From: Granulicella sp. L46
GTDB taxonomy: Bacteria > Acidobacteriota > Terriglobia > Terriglobales > Acidobacteriaceae
NCBI RefSeq assembly: GCF_009765785.1
Contig: NZ_LMUT01000003.1
Coordinates: 1 to 64,000, forward strand
Direction: 5' to 3'
Length of the DNA: 64,000 nucleotides
In this document: positions 24,426 through 33,259 of the stretch, piece by piece
How the letters are laid out: each line of letters starts with the position of its first letter
Numbering within the stretch: the first letter of the stretch is position 1
Notes under the pieces: model-generated
The model's input: the letters and a program-made list of their open reading frames with translations, nothing else
Told to the model about the DNA's origin: nothing
Databases searched by the model: none
Made by a program: the position numbers and the translations under genes

Positions 24426-25286
24426 TTAGCGCTCGCCCCACTTTAGTTTGCTGCGGAGGACGTTGAAGAAGCCGTTGGGGTGGAGGCGGAGTAGGTGGAC
24501 GTTGCGGCTGGATTTGCGGCAGAGGATGCGGTCGTTGAGGATCAGCTCGACTGCTTCCTGGCCATCGACGGTTAGGTAGGTTTCGTGGGGGACTACGTCT
24601 ACGACTACGGCTACTTCCGTGTCTCCGGGGAAGACGATGGGGCGGATGGTGAGTAGGTGGGGACAGATGGCCGTCAGGACCATCGCATCTACGGTCGGCA
24701 TCAGGATGGGGCCGTTGGCGGCTAGCGTGTAGGCGGTGGAGCCGGTGGGGGTGGAGACGATGACGCCGTCGGCGCGGAAGCGGGCTACGAACTGGCCGTC
24801 CATCTCGATGGCGAACTCTCCCATGCGGGCGATGGCGCCTTTGGAGAGGACGACGTCGTTGAGGGCGTCCCATTCGCGGAGGAGTTCGTCGTCGCGGAAG
24901 AGACGGGCGTGCATGAAGCTGCGGACGTCGATGACGGCGGTGCCGGCCATCCAGGCGTCGAGGGTGTCGTAGAGCTCGGCGAGGGGAACTTCGGTGAGGA
25001 AGCCGAGAGAGCCGAGGTTGACGGCGAGGATTGGGGTGGTGGTGAGGGCGAAGGCGCGCGCGGCGGAGAGCAGGGTGCCATCACCGCCAAGGCAGATGAC
25101 GAGGACGGGCTCGTGTGCGGCGAGGTCGCATCGGTCAATGGCCTGGTCGGTGAGGCCGATGTAGGCGGCGCTGTCGGGCTCAAGGATGGGGGTTAAGCCG
25201 TGGCGGGTAAGCCATTCGAGGAGTTCGGTGAGGATGAACTCCAGTTCAGGCTTCTGCGGCTTGGAGATGATGGCTACCTTGGGCAT
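24426..25286 (-). CDS. nadK: NAD kinase
   Basis: Phosphorylates NAD to NADP in the cytoplasm; 286 residues. The nucleotide-binding GGDGTLL (67-73), AVNLGSLGFLTEV, the substrate-binding LNDVVLSKG, STPTGSTAY and ICPHLLTIRPIVFP are all present and intact. The upstream region (25287-25325) contains a low-complexity GTAGAGCGTAGAG repeat that also occurs after dsbD. Transcribed alone. Confidence 0.96.
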   Translation of the reverse strand: MPKVAIISKPQKPELEFILTELLEWLTRHGLTPILEPDSAAYIGLTDQAIDRCDLAAHEPVLVICLGGDGTLLSAARAFALTTTPILAVNLGSLGFLTEVPLAELYDTLDAWMAGTAVIDVRSFMHARLFRDDELLREWDALNDVVLSKGAIARMGEFAIEMDGQFVARFRADGVIVSTPTGSTAYTLAANGPILMPTVDAMVLTAICPHLLTIRPIVFPGDTEVAVVVDVVPHETYLTVDGQEAVELILNDRILCRKSSRNVHLLRLHPNGFFNVLRSKLKWGER

Positions 25287-25325
25287 AGGGCAGAGTGTAG
25301 AGCGTAGAGAGTAGAGCGTAGAGGA
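25287..25325. repeat. Low-complexity GTAGAGCGTAGAG repeat
   Basis: A short run of 7-10 bp units (AGAGTGTAGAGCGTAGAGAG and similar). A near-identical run lies at 38767-38806 in the same orientation, directly after dsbD. Confidence 0.75.
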
Positions 25326-25539
25326 AGGCCCCGGCTGGGTTGGGGTAGGAGATTCGGGATGGCTGCCTGGGACATGGTGAGATGAGTGTACCGCGAGGGG
25401 GTGGTACGGGTGGGCCGGTTAGCCGATTGACCACGGAAGTCCGTGCACAATTCGGGGCAGCTGTTCTAGAGGAAACTTTCTTTTCAAGCCAGATGCGAAC
25501 GTGGTAACGTTTGGGCACTCCACACGAGGCGGTGTGCAT

Positions 25540-27354
25540 ATGAAGGTCAAGCTTTTTGCATTGACTGGATGGGCCCTGTACGTCGGCCTTTCCTCGGGAC
25601 TTTTGGCGAACGCACAAAGGAAGGCAGCAGTTGTCTCGGAAGTTACCGCGTCCGAATCGGTCACCTTCGAGCTCTATATTCCTCTCGCGCACAAGGCGGC
25701 GCTGGAACAACTTCTGGCTGACCAGCAGACGACGGGCTCAGCGCAATACCACCAGTGGCTGACGCCGGCGCAGATCCAGACACGCTTCGGACCTTCCGCA
25801 GAGACGGTGGCTGCGGTCACCCAGGAGATGAGCCGCTACGGGCTGACGGTCACGCAGATTTCGCCGCAGCTGCTGCAGGTGAGCGGCTCCGGTGCGTTGG
25901 TCACGGAGGCGCTGGGTGCGCCGCTGGTCCACGGAGTTACGGCTAAAGGACGGAGCGTGGTCTTTGCGGCCCGACCTGTTTCACTGCCATCCGTCGCGAG
26001 CAGTGCGGGCGCGATGTTGACTGGACTCTCGGGGACGGTGCGGCAGCATACGCATGCGAAGAAGGCAGCGTCGACGGCCAACCGCTACTCGCCCGCAGGT
26101 AGCTACTGGTTCGATGATCTGAAGCAGGCGTATACCTTCCCGTCGTACAAAAGCTACTCGGGCAAGGGGAGCAAGATCGGCATTCTTATTCCGAGCGCGA
26201 TCAATGCGAGCGACATGGCAGCTTACTTCGGCCATGAGGGGCTCGCCGTTCCTAAGATCACCGTCGAGACAGTGCTGGGTGGGGAGCCCTTCGATCCCAA
26301 CTCCGACTCATCCTTTGAGGCGGAGCTCGACGTGCAGCAGAGTGGCGGCATGGCGCCGGACGCGAAGATCACCGTGTACGACATTCCCGATCTCTCTGAC
26401 GACTCGATTATTGCCGGGTTGGACAAGATCGTGAGCGACAACAAGGTCGACGTGGTGAGCATATCGTTTGGCGGGCCTGAGCTGGCTTATACGGCGGCTT
26501 ATAACTCGGGCGAGGACTTCACCTATCTGCTTCGGGCCGAAGACGAGATCATGGCGAAGGGCAATGCGATGGGCATTACGTTCGTGGCGTCGTCGGGCGA
26601 CCTTGGCGCGCTATCGATACCGTCCGCTGCATGCTTCTCTGAGAATGCGCCTACACCCTGCGGTACCTTTCAGGCGTCGGTCGAGTTCCCTGCTTCCAGC
26701 CCACATGTTACCGGCGTTGGCGGCACCAATCTGAAGACGGTCTTCGACGCCAATAATCCCAACGACCTGAACTCCGCGTATGTGTCCGAGGAGGCGTATG
26801 CGGACTCGATCTCGGGGGACTATCAGTACGGCACGACGGCGACGGGAGCGTACTTTGGATCGGGCGGCGGCGACAGCGTTGTCTTCGCCAAGCCCTTCTA
26901 CCAGTTGTTCGTGCCGACGGGTAGAGGGACGCGTACGGTTCCCGATGTCGCGCTGCATATGGGTGGCTGCCCCGGAGTTCCGCCAGGATTTACAGAGACC
27001 TGCAGCGCGGATGATAGCTCTGACGTCGAGGCGTTCGCGGGAGGGTTTTACGGCGTGATCGGCACCAGCGCTGCGGCGCCCGCGTTCGCTGGGCTGACAG
27101 CGCTGAACATCGAGAAGTCCGGCGGCCGGGTGGGCAATGAAAACGCCTACATCTACACGCTCTCGGCGCTGCAATCGGTTCGGCTGATTAAGAACGTTTA
27201 TCACTGGGGCATTCCGGGCTTCAATGGCCTGTATAGCTCCGGGAACGAGGGCTATAACCGCGTGCTGGGCAATGGAACGCTGTATGGCAAGGACTTCTTG
27301 CTGGCTCCCGAGGTTCCGTCGGCTGGGATCCCGCAGACGCCTAGCAATCCATAG
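25540..27354 (+). CDS. Sedolisin (S53) serine-carboxyl peptidase with prodomain
   Basis: Secreted acid protease of 604 residues. A signal peptide (ending near LLANAQRK) leads into a pro-kumamolisin activation domain containing LEQLLADQQTTGSAQYHQWLTPAQIQ in part. The catalytic domain starts near NRYSPAGSYWFDDL. The catalytic Glu260 and Asp264 are in SFEAELDVQQ, oxyanion Asp354 in SSGDLGA, and nucleophile Ser510 in IGTSAAAPAFAGL, so the Glu/Asp/Ser set is complete. S53 enzymes work best at low pH, which fits acid-soil acidobacteria. The ATG at 25540 is favoured over an upstream GTG because it starts the signal peptide. It is convergent with the next gene across a shared terminator. Confidence 0.93.
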   Translation: MKVKLFALTGWALYVGLSSGLLANAQRKAAVVSEVTASESVTFELYIPLAHKAALEQLLADQQTTGSAQYHQWLTPAQIQTRFGPSAETVAAVTQEMSRYGLTVTQISPQLLQVSGSGALVTEALGAPLVHGVTAKGRSVVFAARPVSLPSVASSAGAMLTGLSGTVRQHTHAKKAASTANRYSPAGSYWFDDLKQAYTFPSYKSYSGKGSKIGILIPSAINASDMAAYFGHEGLAVPKITVETVLGGEPFDPNSDSSFEAELDVQQSGGMAPDAKITVYDIPDLSDDSIIAGLDKIVSDNKVDVVSISFGGPELAYTAAYNSGEDFTYLLRAEDEIMAKGNAMGITFVASSGDLGALSIPSAACFSENAPTPCGTFQASVEFPASSPHVTGVGGTNLKTVFDANNPNDLNSAYVSEEAYADSISGDYQYGTTATGAYFGSGGGDSVVFAKPFYQLFVPTGRGTRTVPDVALHMGGCPGVPPGFTETCSADDSSDVEAFAGGFYGVIGTSAAAPAFAGLTALNIEKSGGRVGNENAYIYTLSALQSVRLIKNVYHWGIPGFNGLYSSGNEGYNRVLGNGTLYGKDFLLAPEVPSAGIPQTPSNP

Positions 27355-27385
27355 GCTGTTCTGTAGATTGGGCGGCAGATAGTAC

Positions 27386-27426
27386 GCGCAAAAGCCGTTT
27401 CCCCCTAAGGAAACGGCTTTCGCGCG
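27386..27426. terminator. Bidirectional intrinsic terminator
   Basis: AAAGCCGTTTCC and GGAAACGGCTTT pair perfectly around a CCCTAA-type loop and are extended by GCGC/GCGC. T and A runs lie on either side, and the hairpin sits between two convergent genes. Confidence 0.85.
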
Positions 27427-27446
27427 TAATGGGCAATTAAGGTCGG

Positions 27447-30071
27447 CTACTGGGGAGTTGCTGGCGCTGCGGTTGCGGGTGGGGTGGCGGCGGGAGATGC
27501 TGCTGCGGTTGGCGCAGGGGATGGTTCTGGCTTGGTTGGTGGTGCGGAGGCTGCGGCGGGGGTTGCTTGCGCGGCGGGCTCGGGCTTGGCGGGTTGGGCG
27601 GACTTCTGCAGCGGGGTGGGGAGGGTCACCGTCGCGGTGTTGGTTGGGTCGTCGCGGAGCTTTAGATAGAGGGTGGTGCCGTCGGTGGGGGTGGGGACGT
27701 TGAAGGTGGTCTCGGCGAAGCCGGTGGGGACGTCGGTGGGCTTGGCGAAGTCTTTGCCGGCCGCGAAGGATTGCGCGAGGAAGAGGTTGTCGCCGTTGAG
27801 GGCGCAGGTGGGGGCGTTGGCGTCGGTGCATTTGATGCCGGTGATCTTCGGCGTGCGGACGAGGGTGCCTAGGCCGATCCATTCACCGGTGGTGCCGTCG
27901 GCTTGGACGGGGCGGATGGCCAGGCGGCCGAAGGCGGATTGACCGAAGGCCTTGAGCGGGTCGAGATGGGCTACGGCGGTGTTCGCGTCCTGGAGGACGA
28001 GGGTGTTGTCGGCGACTGAAAGCTTGGTGTGGACGGCGTTGTTGGCGGTGGAGACTTCGATGGCTTCGTCGCGGGGAAAGGCGTCCTTGGTCTGGACGAC
28101 GAAGGTGACGGTGCCGTTGAGGGGGATGTCGGATTTGTTGGTGAGGGTGACGGCGAGGGCGCCGGACTGCTCGGCTGGCGTGGATTTCATGGAGACGAGT
28201 TTGAGGCTGGGGCGCGCGGCCGAGGCGGAGATCTTCGCGTTCATGGTGCGGCCGTCTTTTAGCTTCACCACGGCCTCGGAGCCGGCTGCCGGAGAGACGC
28301 CGGTCTTGGATTCGAGGTGGAGAATTTCGTCGTTGCTGTCGGCGGCTGGGGTGAAGGTCTGCTTGTCGATTTCGACGGAGGCTACGTTTTTGAGGCCTTC
28401 GCCTGAGAGGGTCGCGGTGGTGTCGCCGGCGTGGATTTTTAGGTCGCCTACGGTGATGCCGGCGGTGTAGGCGGTGAGGGGAACCTTGTCGCGGTTAGCG
28501 TCGCCGAATTGCTGGATGGCCAGGGCGTAGCCGCCGGGCTCGACGGTCTTGAGCGAGACGGCGAGGGCGAGGGTATCTTTCTTGGATTTGTCGGGGTCGG
28601 GCTTGAAGGATACGTCCACATCTTTCGCCTTGTCGCTGGAGAGAGCGATGTGCTGGATGCAGCCAGTGCCCTGGCCGGTGAGGGTCAGCTTGTTGTCCTG
28701 TCCGGCGAGGAGTTGCGTGTTGCCGACGATCTTCCAATCTTTGCCGGCGACTTGCTGGACGGTGACGGTGGGGCCTTCGAAGGCATCGAAGCCCCAGTAG
28801 CCGCGGACGGTGCCGGTTACGGTGAGGTCGGTTGGATTGCCGGCCTTGGCGGGCGTTTTGCTGGCCGTGGGGGTGGCCTTGAGGGGCTCGTTGGGACGGA
28901 GGGGCTCGCGCTTCTTGTCTTTGTCGACGACTAAACCACCTTGGGCGGGGTCGGCGGAGAGAGGGAGCTCGGTGACGCCGCCGGTGCGATTGAGGTGGAG
29001 GACGAGGTCGTGGGCGAAGCTGGTGGCGAAGACCAGCGGTGCTCCCTGGAGGGAGAGAACCATTTTGGGCTGCAAGAGGCAGGCTACCTGGTTGGGGTCT
29101 GCGGGATGGAGCGGCGGAAGGATTGCCTTCTGGATCGCAGGCAGGCCGATGACGATGACCGAGTCGGGCTTGTGGAAGGAGGGCGGCGCGTTGAGCTTGA
29201 GGTTGAGGGTTTGGCCTTCGGGGAAACTGAGGCCGGGGATGTATTGGTATTGCGCGGTGCGCAGGGTGCTGATGAGGTGGACCGCGTCGACGATGGCGCC
29301 GACGTAGGCGGAGTAGAGGCCACCACCGGCGGGCGCGGTGTAGGAGGCCTGGTTGATGAAGTCAGAGGCGGGGCCGTTGGAGAGGGCTTCGGCGATGCCG
29401 GCACCGTGGCCGTCGTCAAGCAGAATGGGAGCGCTGGACTGGGTGAGGCAGACGACCTGCTGGGCGACGGGCTGCTTGAAGCAGTCGGCGTTGGGCTTGA
29501 GGGCGAGGGTCGCGGCTAGCTTGGCGGAGCGCTCCTGGATGGCCTTGGGGTCATCCTGCGGGACGGTCTTCATGGCGGCGAGGTAGCGCTCGATGCGCTG
29601 CTGCTGGAAGGAGGCCTCGTTGAGGTCTGCGTCGGCGCGGATGAAGAGGCCGGGGCGGCCTTTGACGGCGGAGCGAAGGGTTTTGAAGTCGCCGCCGACT
29701 TGCGGGGCTACGAACATGAGGGCTTGTTCGGCGCCTTCAGGGACAACGACGGTGGTGCCTTCGATGGTCTTCTTGTCCCAGGTGTCGATTTCGGTGAACC
29801 AGTTGTCTGGGGGCTCGTTGGTGGTGCCGCGAAGGAAGGCGACGACGATGAGCAGGTGGTTGGATTGGGTGCTGGGAAGGTCGGCCTTGATCCAGATTTT
29901 GTCGCCGGCCTGAAGGCTGGGAACCTGGGCGATGGGGAGCGTGGTGCCTCCGCGCGTGATGCGGATGTCGATCTTGGGGCCGACGAGGTCGAAGCGCGCT
30001 GCGTCGGCAGCGTGGAGGGCTGGAGTGAGGAATGCCGCTAAGACGAGCGCTGCGACCGAATAAAGTTTCAT
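27447..30071 (-). CDS. Large secreted protein of unknown function with Pro/Ala-rich tail
   Basis: Not recognised beyond a general type. The 874 residues start with a clear signal peptide (MKLYSVAALVLAAFLTPALHA), followed by a beta-rich N-terminal region (LVGPKIDIRITRGGTTLP). A middle part carries DDGHGAGIAEAL and ILPPLHPADPNQVACLLQPKM, then two or three Ig-like/IPT-like stretches (TVTGTVRGYWGFDAFEGP; LKIHAGDTTATLSGEGLKNVASVEID; LAVTLTNKSDIPLNGTV). The last 60 residues are Pro/Ala/Thr-rich, like a wall-spanning or flexible tail. No catalytic motif was found. It ends next to the S53 protease but is read in the opposite direction, so a functional link is not shown. Confidence 0.8.
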   Translation of the reverse strand: MKLYSVAALVLAAFLTPALHAADAARFDLVGPKIDIRITRGGTTLPIAQVPSLQAGDKIWIKADLPSTQSNHLLIVVAFLRGTTNEPPDNWFTEIDTWDKKTIEGTTVVVPEGAEQALMFVAPQVGGDFKTLRSAVKGRPGLFIRADADLNEASFQQQRIERYLAAMKTVPQDDPKAIQERSAKLAATLALKPNADCFKQPVAQQVVCLTQSSAPILLDDGHGAGIAEALSNGPASDFINQASYTAPAGGGLYSAYVGAIVDAVHLISTLRTAQYQYIPGLSFPEGQTLNLKLNAPPSFHKPDSVIVIGLPAIQKAILPPLHPADPNQVACLLQPKMVLSLQGAPLVFATSFAHDLVLHLNRTGGVTELPLSADPAQGGLVVDKDKKREPLRPNEPLKATPTASKTPAKAGNPTDLTVTGTVRGYWGFDAFEGPTVTVQQVAGKDWKIVGNTQLLAGQDNKLTLTGQGTGCIQHIALSSDKAKDVDVSFKPDPDKSKKDTLALAVSLKTVEPGGYALAIQQFGDANRDKVPLTAYTAGITVGDLKIHAGDTTATLSGEGLKNVASVEIDKQTFTPAADSNDEILHLESKTGVSPAAGSEAVVKLKDGRTMNAKISASAARPSLKLVSMKSTPAEQSGALAVTLTNKSDIPLNGTVTFVVQTKDAFPRDEAIEVSTANNAVHTKLSVADNTLVLQDANTAVAHLDPLKAFGQSAFGRLAIRPVQADGTTGEWIGLGTLVRTPKITGIKCTDANAPTCALNGDNLFLAQSFAAGKDFAKPTDVPTGFAETTFNVPTPTDGTTLYLKLRDDPTNTATVTLPTPLQKSAQPAKPEPAAQATPAAASAPPTKPEPSPAPTAAASPAATPPATAAPATPQ

Positions 30072-30198
30072 ATCGGCTGGTTTAGACGCCGTGGGGAGCG
30101 GGTAGGTTGTGGACCCGACACAGATGGGGGTAAGGGATTGATTTTGATGGGTCTATGAGTGCTTAGCGAGGCCGCTTCATGCTCGAGTTGTGTCCCGG

Positions 30199-30669
30199 TC
30201 AGGCAGCCGTCGATTTCGCGCCCAGATGCTTGGGTCGCCAACTGCCTTCCGAAAAGGCTACAAGAAGCCTCTTGGCGCGACCTGCATCGAGGTCTGTGAA
30301 GCAGGAACCGCCGCTGAAAAAGTCGTTGAGCCCAGAGATCTTTCTTAGCTTTTCTGGAGAGACGCTGGCAAACCCCATGGTCCAATCCGCGAATGCACGC
30401 TCGGCGATCGGCTCACGGATAAGGATGGTCAAGTGAGAATGGCGCACATCCCGGCTGAGCTTTTGCAGGAGATGGTCGATGGCGGCAGGTTCGCCCTCGA
30501 GCACCTGGAAAAAGCTACCGTCGGAGTCGGTGTGCAGGAGCATACCCGTCAGGCCGGCCCGTTCATTCGCGACGCGGGCTTTCTCCAGAAGCTCGGTTAG
30601 TTGCGGTGCTCCGAAGTCCTGCGTTGAAACGCTTGCATAGATGACGTGTTCCAGGGATTGCGTTTCCAT
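30199..30669 (-). CDS. BLUF-domain blue-light photoreceptor
   Basis: A 156-residue single-domain sensor of blue light using FAD. The BLUF core starts at HVIYASVSTQDFG. The flavin-contacting residues are in place: Tyr11 (VIYAS), Asn35 (ANERAGLTGMLL) and Gln55 (FFQVLEG), followed by DWTMGF. No output domain (EAL, cyclase, helix-turn-helix) is attached, so it belongs to the short BLUF class that signals through a partner protein. About 50 residues after the core form the usual C-terminal helices. No obvious partner lies beside it; its neighbours are the unknown secreted protein and tlyA. The 127 bp downstream and 174 bp upstream hold no other gene. Confidence 0.9.
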   Translation of the reverse strand: METQSLEHVIYASVSTQDFGAPQLTELLEKARVANERAGLTGMLLHTDSDGSFFQVLEGEPAAIDHLLQKLSRDVRHSHLTILIREPIAERAFADWTMGFASVSPEKLRKISGLNDFFSGGSCFTDLDAGRAKRLLVAFSEGSWRPKHLGAKSTAA

Positions 30670-30843
30670 GACTACCTTCTGATGAGACCTGACTACTGCA
30701 CCTGTCGAACCTTTACGAACTGTACGAACACTTCATCGGCAGGTTGTGCCGGTTCTTTAGCAGCGCTCGTGGCTGCACCGTTCACGGACAGTCCCCGCCT
30801 TCTGCGTGGCGGTGAATCGGAGAGTCGCAGGTTGAAGACGTTG

Positions 30844-31668
30844 TCAGGCGAAGCGGGCGTGGAGGAGGAACTCGCGATTGCCTTCCATGCCGAGAATGGG
30901 CGAGTCGATGAGGGCCAGGGCTTGGCCGCCCAGGGCGCGGACGGCGTCTTCGACGCGGTGGACGGCGAGTTGGTGGGCGGCGGGGTCGCGGACGATGCCG
31001 CCTTTGCCTACGTGCTCGCGGCCGGCTTCGAATTGGGGCTTGACGAGGAGGACGGCTTCGCCTTGCCATTTGGTTTCGGGAGGAGCGAGGGCCGCGATGA
31101 CCGCGGGGAGGACGAGGGTGGCGGAGATGAAGCTGACGTCCATGGCGAAGAAGGTGATCCGGGATGAGAGAGGCAGTGGTTCGTCACCAGCCCAGGTCCG
31201 AGAGTCCGGACCCGGGGCACCCGGATTTTGGGTTGGGCCAAGGGTTAGTTGGCCGGGGGTTAGGAGGCGGGCGTTGGTGCGCTCGAGGAGGGTGACGCGG
31301 GGGTCGGTGCGGAGCTTGTGGTGGATCTGGCCGTAGCCGGTGTCGACGGCGAGGACGGTGGCGGCGCCGTGTTGGAGCATGCAGTCGGTGAAGCCGCCGG
31401 TGGAGGCTCCTATGTCGGCGCAGGCCAGGCCTTCGACGGAGATGTTCCAGGTGGTGAGGGCGGCTTCCAGCTTGAGGCCGCCGCGGGAGACGTAGCGGAG
31501 GTCGTCGCCCAGGAGGCGAATGGTCGCGTCGACTGATACGGAGGCGCCGGATTTGTCGACGCGCTGCTCGTTGACGAGGACGCGGCCGGCGATGATCATG
31601 GCCTGGGCGCGCTCGCGGGAGGCGGCGAGATTGCGGTCGACGAGGAGTTTGTCTAGACGGAGTTTCAT
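30844..31668 (-). CDS. tlyA: TlyA family rRNA 2'-O-methyltransferase with an internal insertion
   Basis: A 274-residue protein with an S4 RNA-binding domain (MKLRLDKLLVDRNLAASRERAQAMI in part) and an FtsJ/RrmJ-type methyltransferase domain: ADIGASTGGFTDCMLQ as SAM motif I, AVDTGYGQ, FFAMDVSFIS and LLVKPQFEAGREHVGKGGIV. Family members methylate 16S and/or 23S rRNA ribose. Residues about 141-168 (GPTQNPGAPGPDSRTWAGDE and flanks) are extra compared with the family. They are encoded by a palindromic GC-rich segment (GGTCCG/CGGACC at 31195-31212). The frame is maintained and catalytic motifs lie outside, so the enzyme is probably active. Confidence 0.92.
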   Translation of the reverse strand: MKLRLDKLLVDRNLAASRERAQAMIIAGRVLVNEQRVDKSGASVSVDATIRLLGDDLRYVSRGGLKLEAALTTWNISVEGLACADIGASTGGFTDCMLQHGAATVLAVDTGYGQIHHKLRTDPRVTLLERTNARLLTPGQLTLGPTQNPGAPGPDSRTWAGDEPLPLSSRITFFAMDVSFISATLVLPAVIAALAPPETKWQGEAVLLVKPQFEAGREHVGKGGIVRDPAAHQLAVHRVEDAVRALGGQALALIDSPILGMEGNREFLLHARFA

Positions 31669-31699
31669 GCGTGCGTGTCAGTGGACAGGATAGCGGAGT

Positions 31700-31945
31700 G
31701 GTGGTGAGGTTTGTGCGGCGGGCAACGGCAAGGGCAAATGCGACTGCAAAAGCAAATGCAAGAGCAAAGGCCAATGCGGGGGTTCTTCCCCTTCGCTACG
31801 CTCGGGTCAGGATGACGGCGAAAAACGAGAAACAGCAGGTGCAAATGCAAATGCAGGGATCTCTCCACTGCGCTTCGCTTCGGTCGAGATGACGGAGTTC
31901 GCGGTGGATTAGATCGATGCCTTCGGTCGAGATGACGGGGTTTTT
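31700..31945 (-). repeat. Dispersed repeats (three copies) with GCAAxx tract
   Basis: The 349-bp gap between the divergent tlyA and thioesterase genes contains a tract of GCAAAT/GCAAGA-type hexamers (31725-31775). It also has GGGTCAGGATGACGG (31811), CGGTCGAGATGACGG (31888) and a third GGTCGAGATGACGG (31931), all in the inverted orientation. The element GGGATCTCTCCACTGCGC at 31857 recurs at 36003. Promoters of the two genes must lie between or inside these. Confidence 0.85.
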
Positions 31946-32017
31946 GGGCGGGTCGGTTTGATCGAGGTGAGGCGGGAGTTAGTAGAATCGTTTGGGCGTG
32001 GGACGGGAGAAGATGCG

Positions 32018-32443
32018 ATGGCACTGGCGGAGTTGAAGGCGGGGATGCGGCATGCGGAGACCATCGTGGTGGAGGATCGGATCACTGTGAATCGCGTGGT
32101 GGGAGTGTTTGCGCCGGGGACCGATATGCCGCCGGTGCTGGCTACTGCATACATGATCGGGTTTGTGGAGTGGACGTGTATGCGGCTGCTGGAGCCTTAT
32201 CTTGAGCCGCAGCATCGGAGCCTGGGGACGCAGGTGAATCTTAGCCATAGCGCGGCGACGCCGGTGGGAATGAAGGTGACGGCGGAGGTCACGCTCGAGA
32301 GTGTGGAAAATCGGCGGCTGCGGTTCAGCGTGGTTTGTCGCGATGAGGTGGACGTGATCTCCGAAGGAGAGCATGAGCGGTTCGTGGTGGATATCGACCG
32401 GTTCCTGAAGGGCGTGGAGAAGAAGCAAGGGGTGGAGAGGTAG
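32018..32443 (+). CDS. FlK-like hotdog thioesterase
   Basis: A 141-residue hotdog-fold protein resembling fluoroacetyl-CoA thioesterase FlK and related small acyl-CoA thioesterases. Landmarks are GVFAPGTDMPPVLATAYMIGFVEWTC, VNLSHSAATPVGMKVTAEVTL and the terminal HERFVVDIDRF, a pattern that usually reads HxRxVVDxxRF. Most such proteins are general housekeeping thioesterases rather than fluoroacetate-resistance enzymes. The ATG at 32018 is selected because GGGAGA lies eight bases before it and the fold starts at once. Confidence 0.86.
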   Translation: MALAELKAGMRHAETIVVEDRITVNRVVGVFAPGTDMPPVLATAYMIGFVEWTCMRLLEPYLEPQHRSLGTQVNLSHSAATPVGMKVTAEVTLESVENRRLRFSVVCRDEVDVISEGEHERFVVDIDRFLKGVEKKQGVER

Positions 32444-32689
32444 GGGGTATAGATGTCGACACCTCGGTGCGGCGCGTTGGGTGTAAGCCCTGATGCGGGA
32501 CGTAACGGATGACGTACACTTGGATATCATTGGATATCAATTAGGTCTTCCGTTGGATTATCAGTTGGGTTTTCACGGGCGCGTGACGCTCATCATGATG
32601 CTGGAAGGGTGCATGGATTCCAGCCGTAAGCAAAGGTTGCCCGCCTCCACAGCCCCGGCGGCAATCCATTCGACGTGTGAGTGCGTTCT
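32444..32689 (+). promoter_or_regulatory. Region upstream of the ECF sigma gene with TTGGATATCA direct repeat
   Basis: A 246-bp gap without a convincing gene. TTGGATATCA occurs twice without spacing (32520-32529, 32530-32539), and a related TTGGATTATCAGTTGG follows at about 32553. They lie about 150 bp before the sigma start and could be regulator sites. This is inference from repetition and position only. Confidence 0.4.
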
Positions 32690-33259
32690 ATGAACAGTGG
32701 CATGGAAGAGTCGACAGGAGTGGCCCGGCCGTTGCCCGATGAAGACGGCGAGTTGCTCTCACGTGTCCTGCGGGGCGATGAAGGGGCCATGGCTGTATTG
32801 TTCGACCGGTACTCGAAGATCGTGTACTCGGTAGCGCTACGTGTGTTACGCGACACGGCATCGGCCGAGGATGTGATGCAAGAGATATTCATGCAGATTT
32901 GGAGAAATCCGAGCAGCTTCGTTTCAACCAAGGGAAGTTTGGGGGGATGGCTGGCGGTGGTAGCACGCAATCGGTCGATTGACATGCTGAGAAGGAAGCG
33001 GCCGAGCGAACAGGTGGAAGAGATGAACCTGGCGTCGTCGTGCAATCTGGCCGATGAGGCAGAGCGGTCGATCTTGATGGAACGGGCCCGGTCGGCGGTA
33101 AAGTTGCTGCCCACCGAACAGCGGAAGACTTTGGAGATGGCATTCTTTGACGGGCTCACGCACTCCGAGATCGCAGAGATGACCGGTGATCCACTGGGGA
33201 CTGTAAAGACTCGAATTCGCAGCGCGTTGTTGACGCTGAGAAAGGCGTTCCAGGCATGA
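32690..33259 (+). CDS. ECF RNA polymerase sigma factor (SigK-like)
   Basis: A 189-residue extracytoplasmic-function sigma factor. Region 2 is visible from LFDRYSKIVYSVALRVLRD through SAEDVMQEIFMQIWRNP to LGGWLAVVARNRSIDMLRRKRP. Region 4 is LPTEQRKTLEMAFFDGLTHSEIAEM followed by GTVKTRIRSALLTLR. The gene overlaps the anti-sigma gene by 4 bp, so a sigma/anti-sigma operon is clear. The ATG at 32690 is preferred to a GTG three codons earlier. The pair resembles SigK/RskA systems. Confidence 0.94.
   Translation: MNSGMEESTGVARPLPDEDGELLSRVLRGDEGAMAVLFDRYSKIVYSVALRVLRDTASAEDVMQEIFMQIWRNPSSFVSTKGSLGGWLAVVARNRSIDMLRRKRPSEQVEEMNLASSCNLADEAERSILMERARSAVKLLPTEQRKTLEMAFFDGLTHSEIAEMTGDPLGTVKTRIRSALLTLRKAFQA

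Noticed and set aside
32493-32693. 66-codon frame before the ECF sigma gene
   Set aside because: No Shine-Dalgarno, no domain pattern; overlaps the TTGGATATCA repeats and the sigma start.
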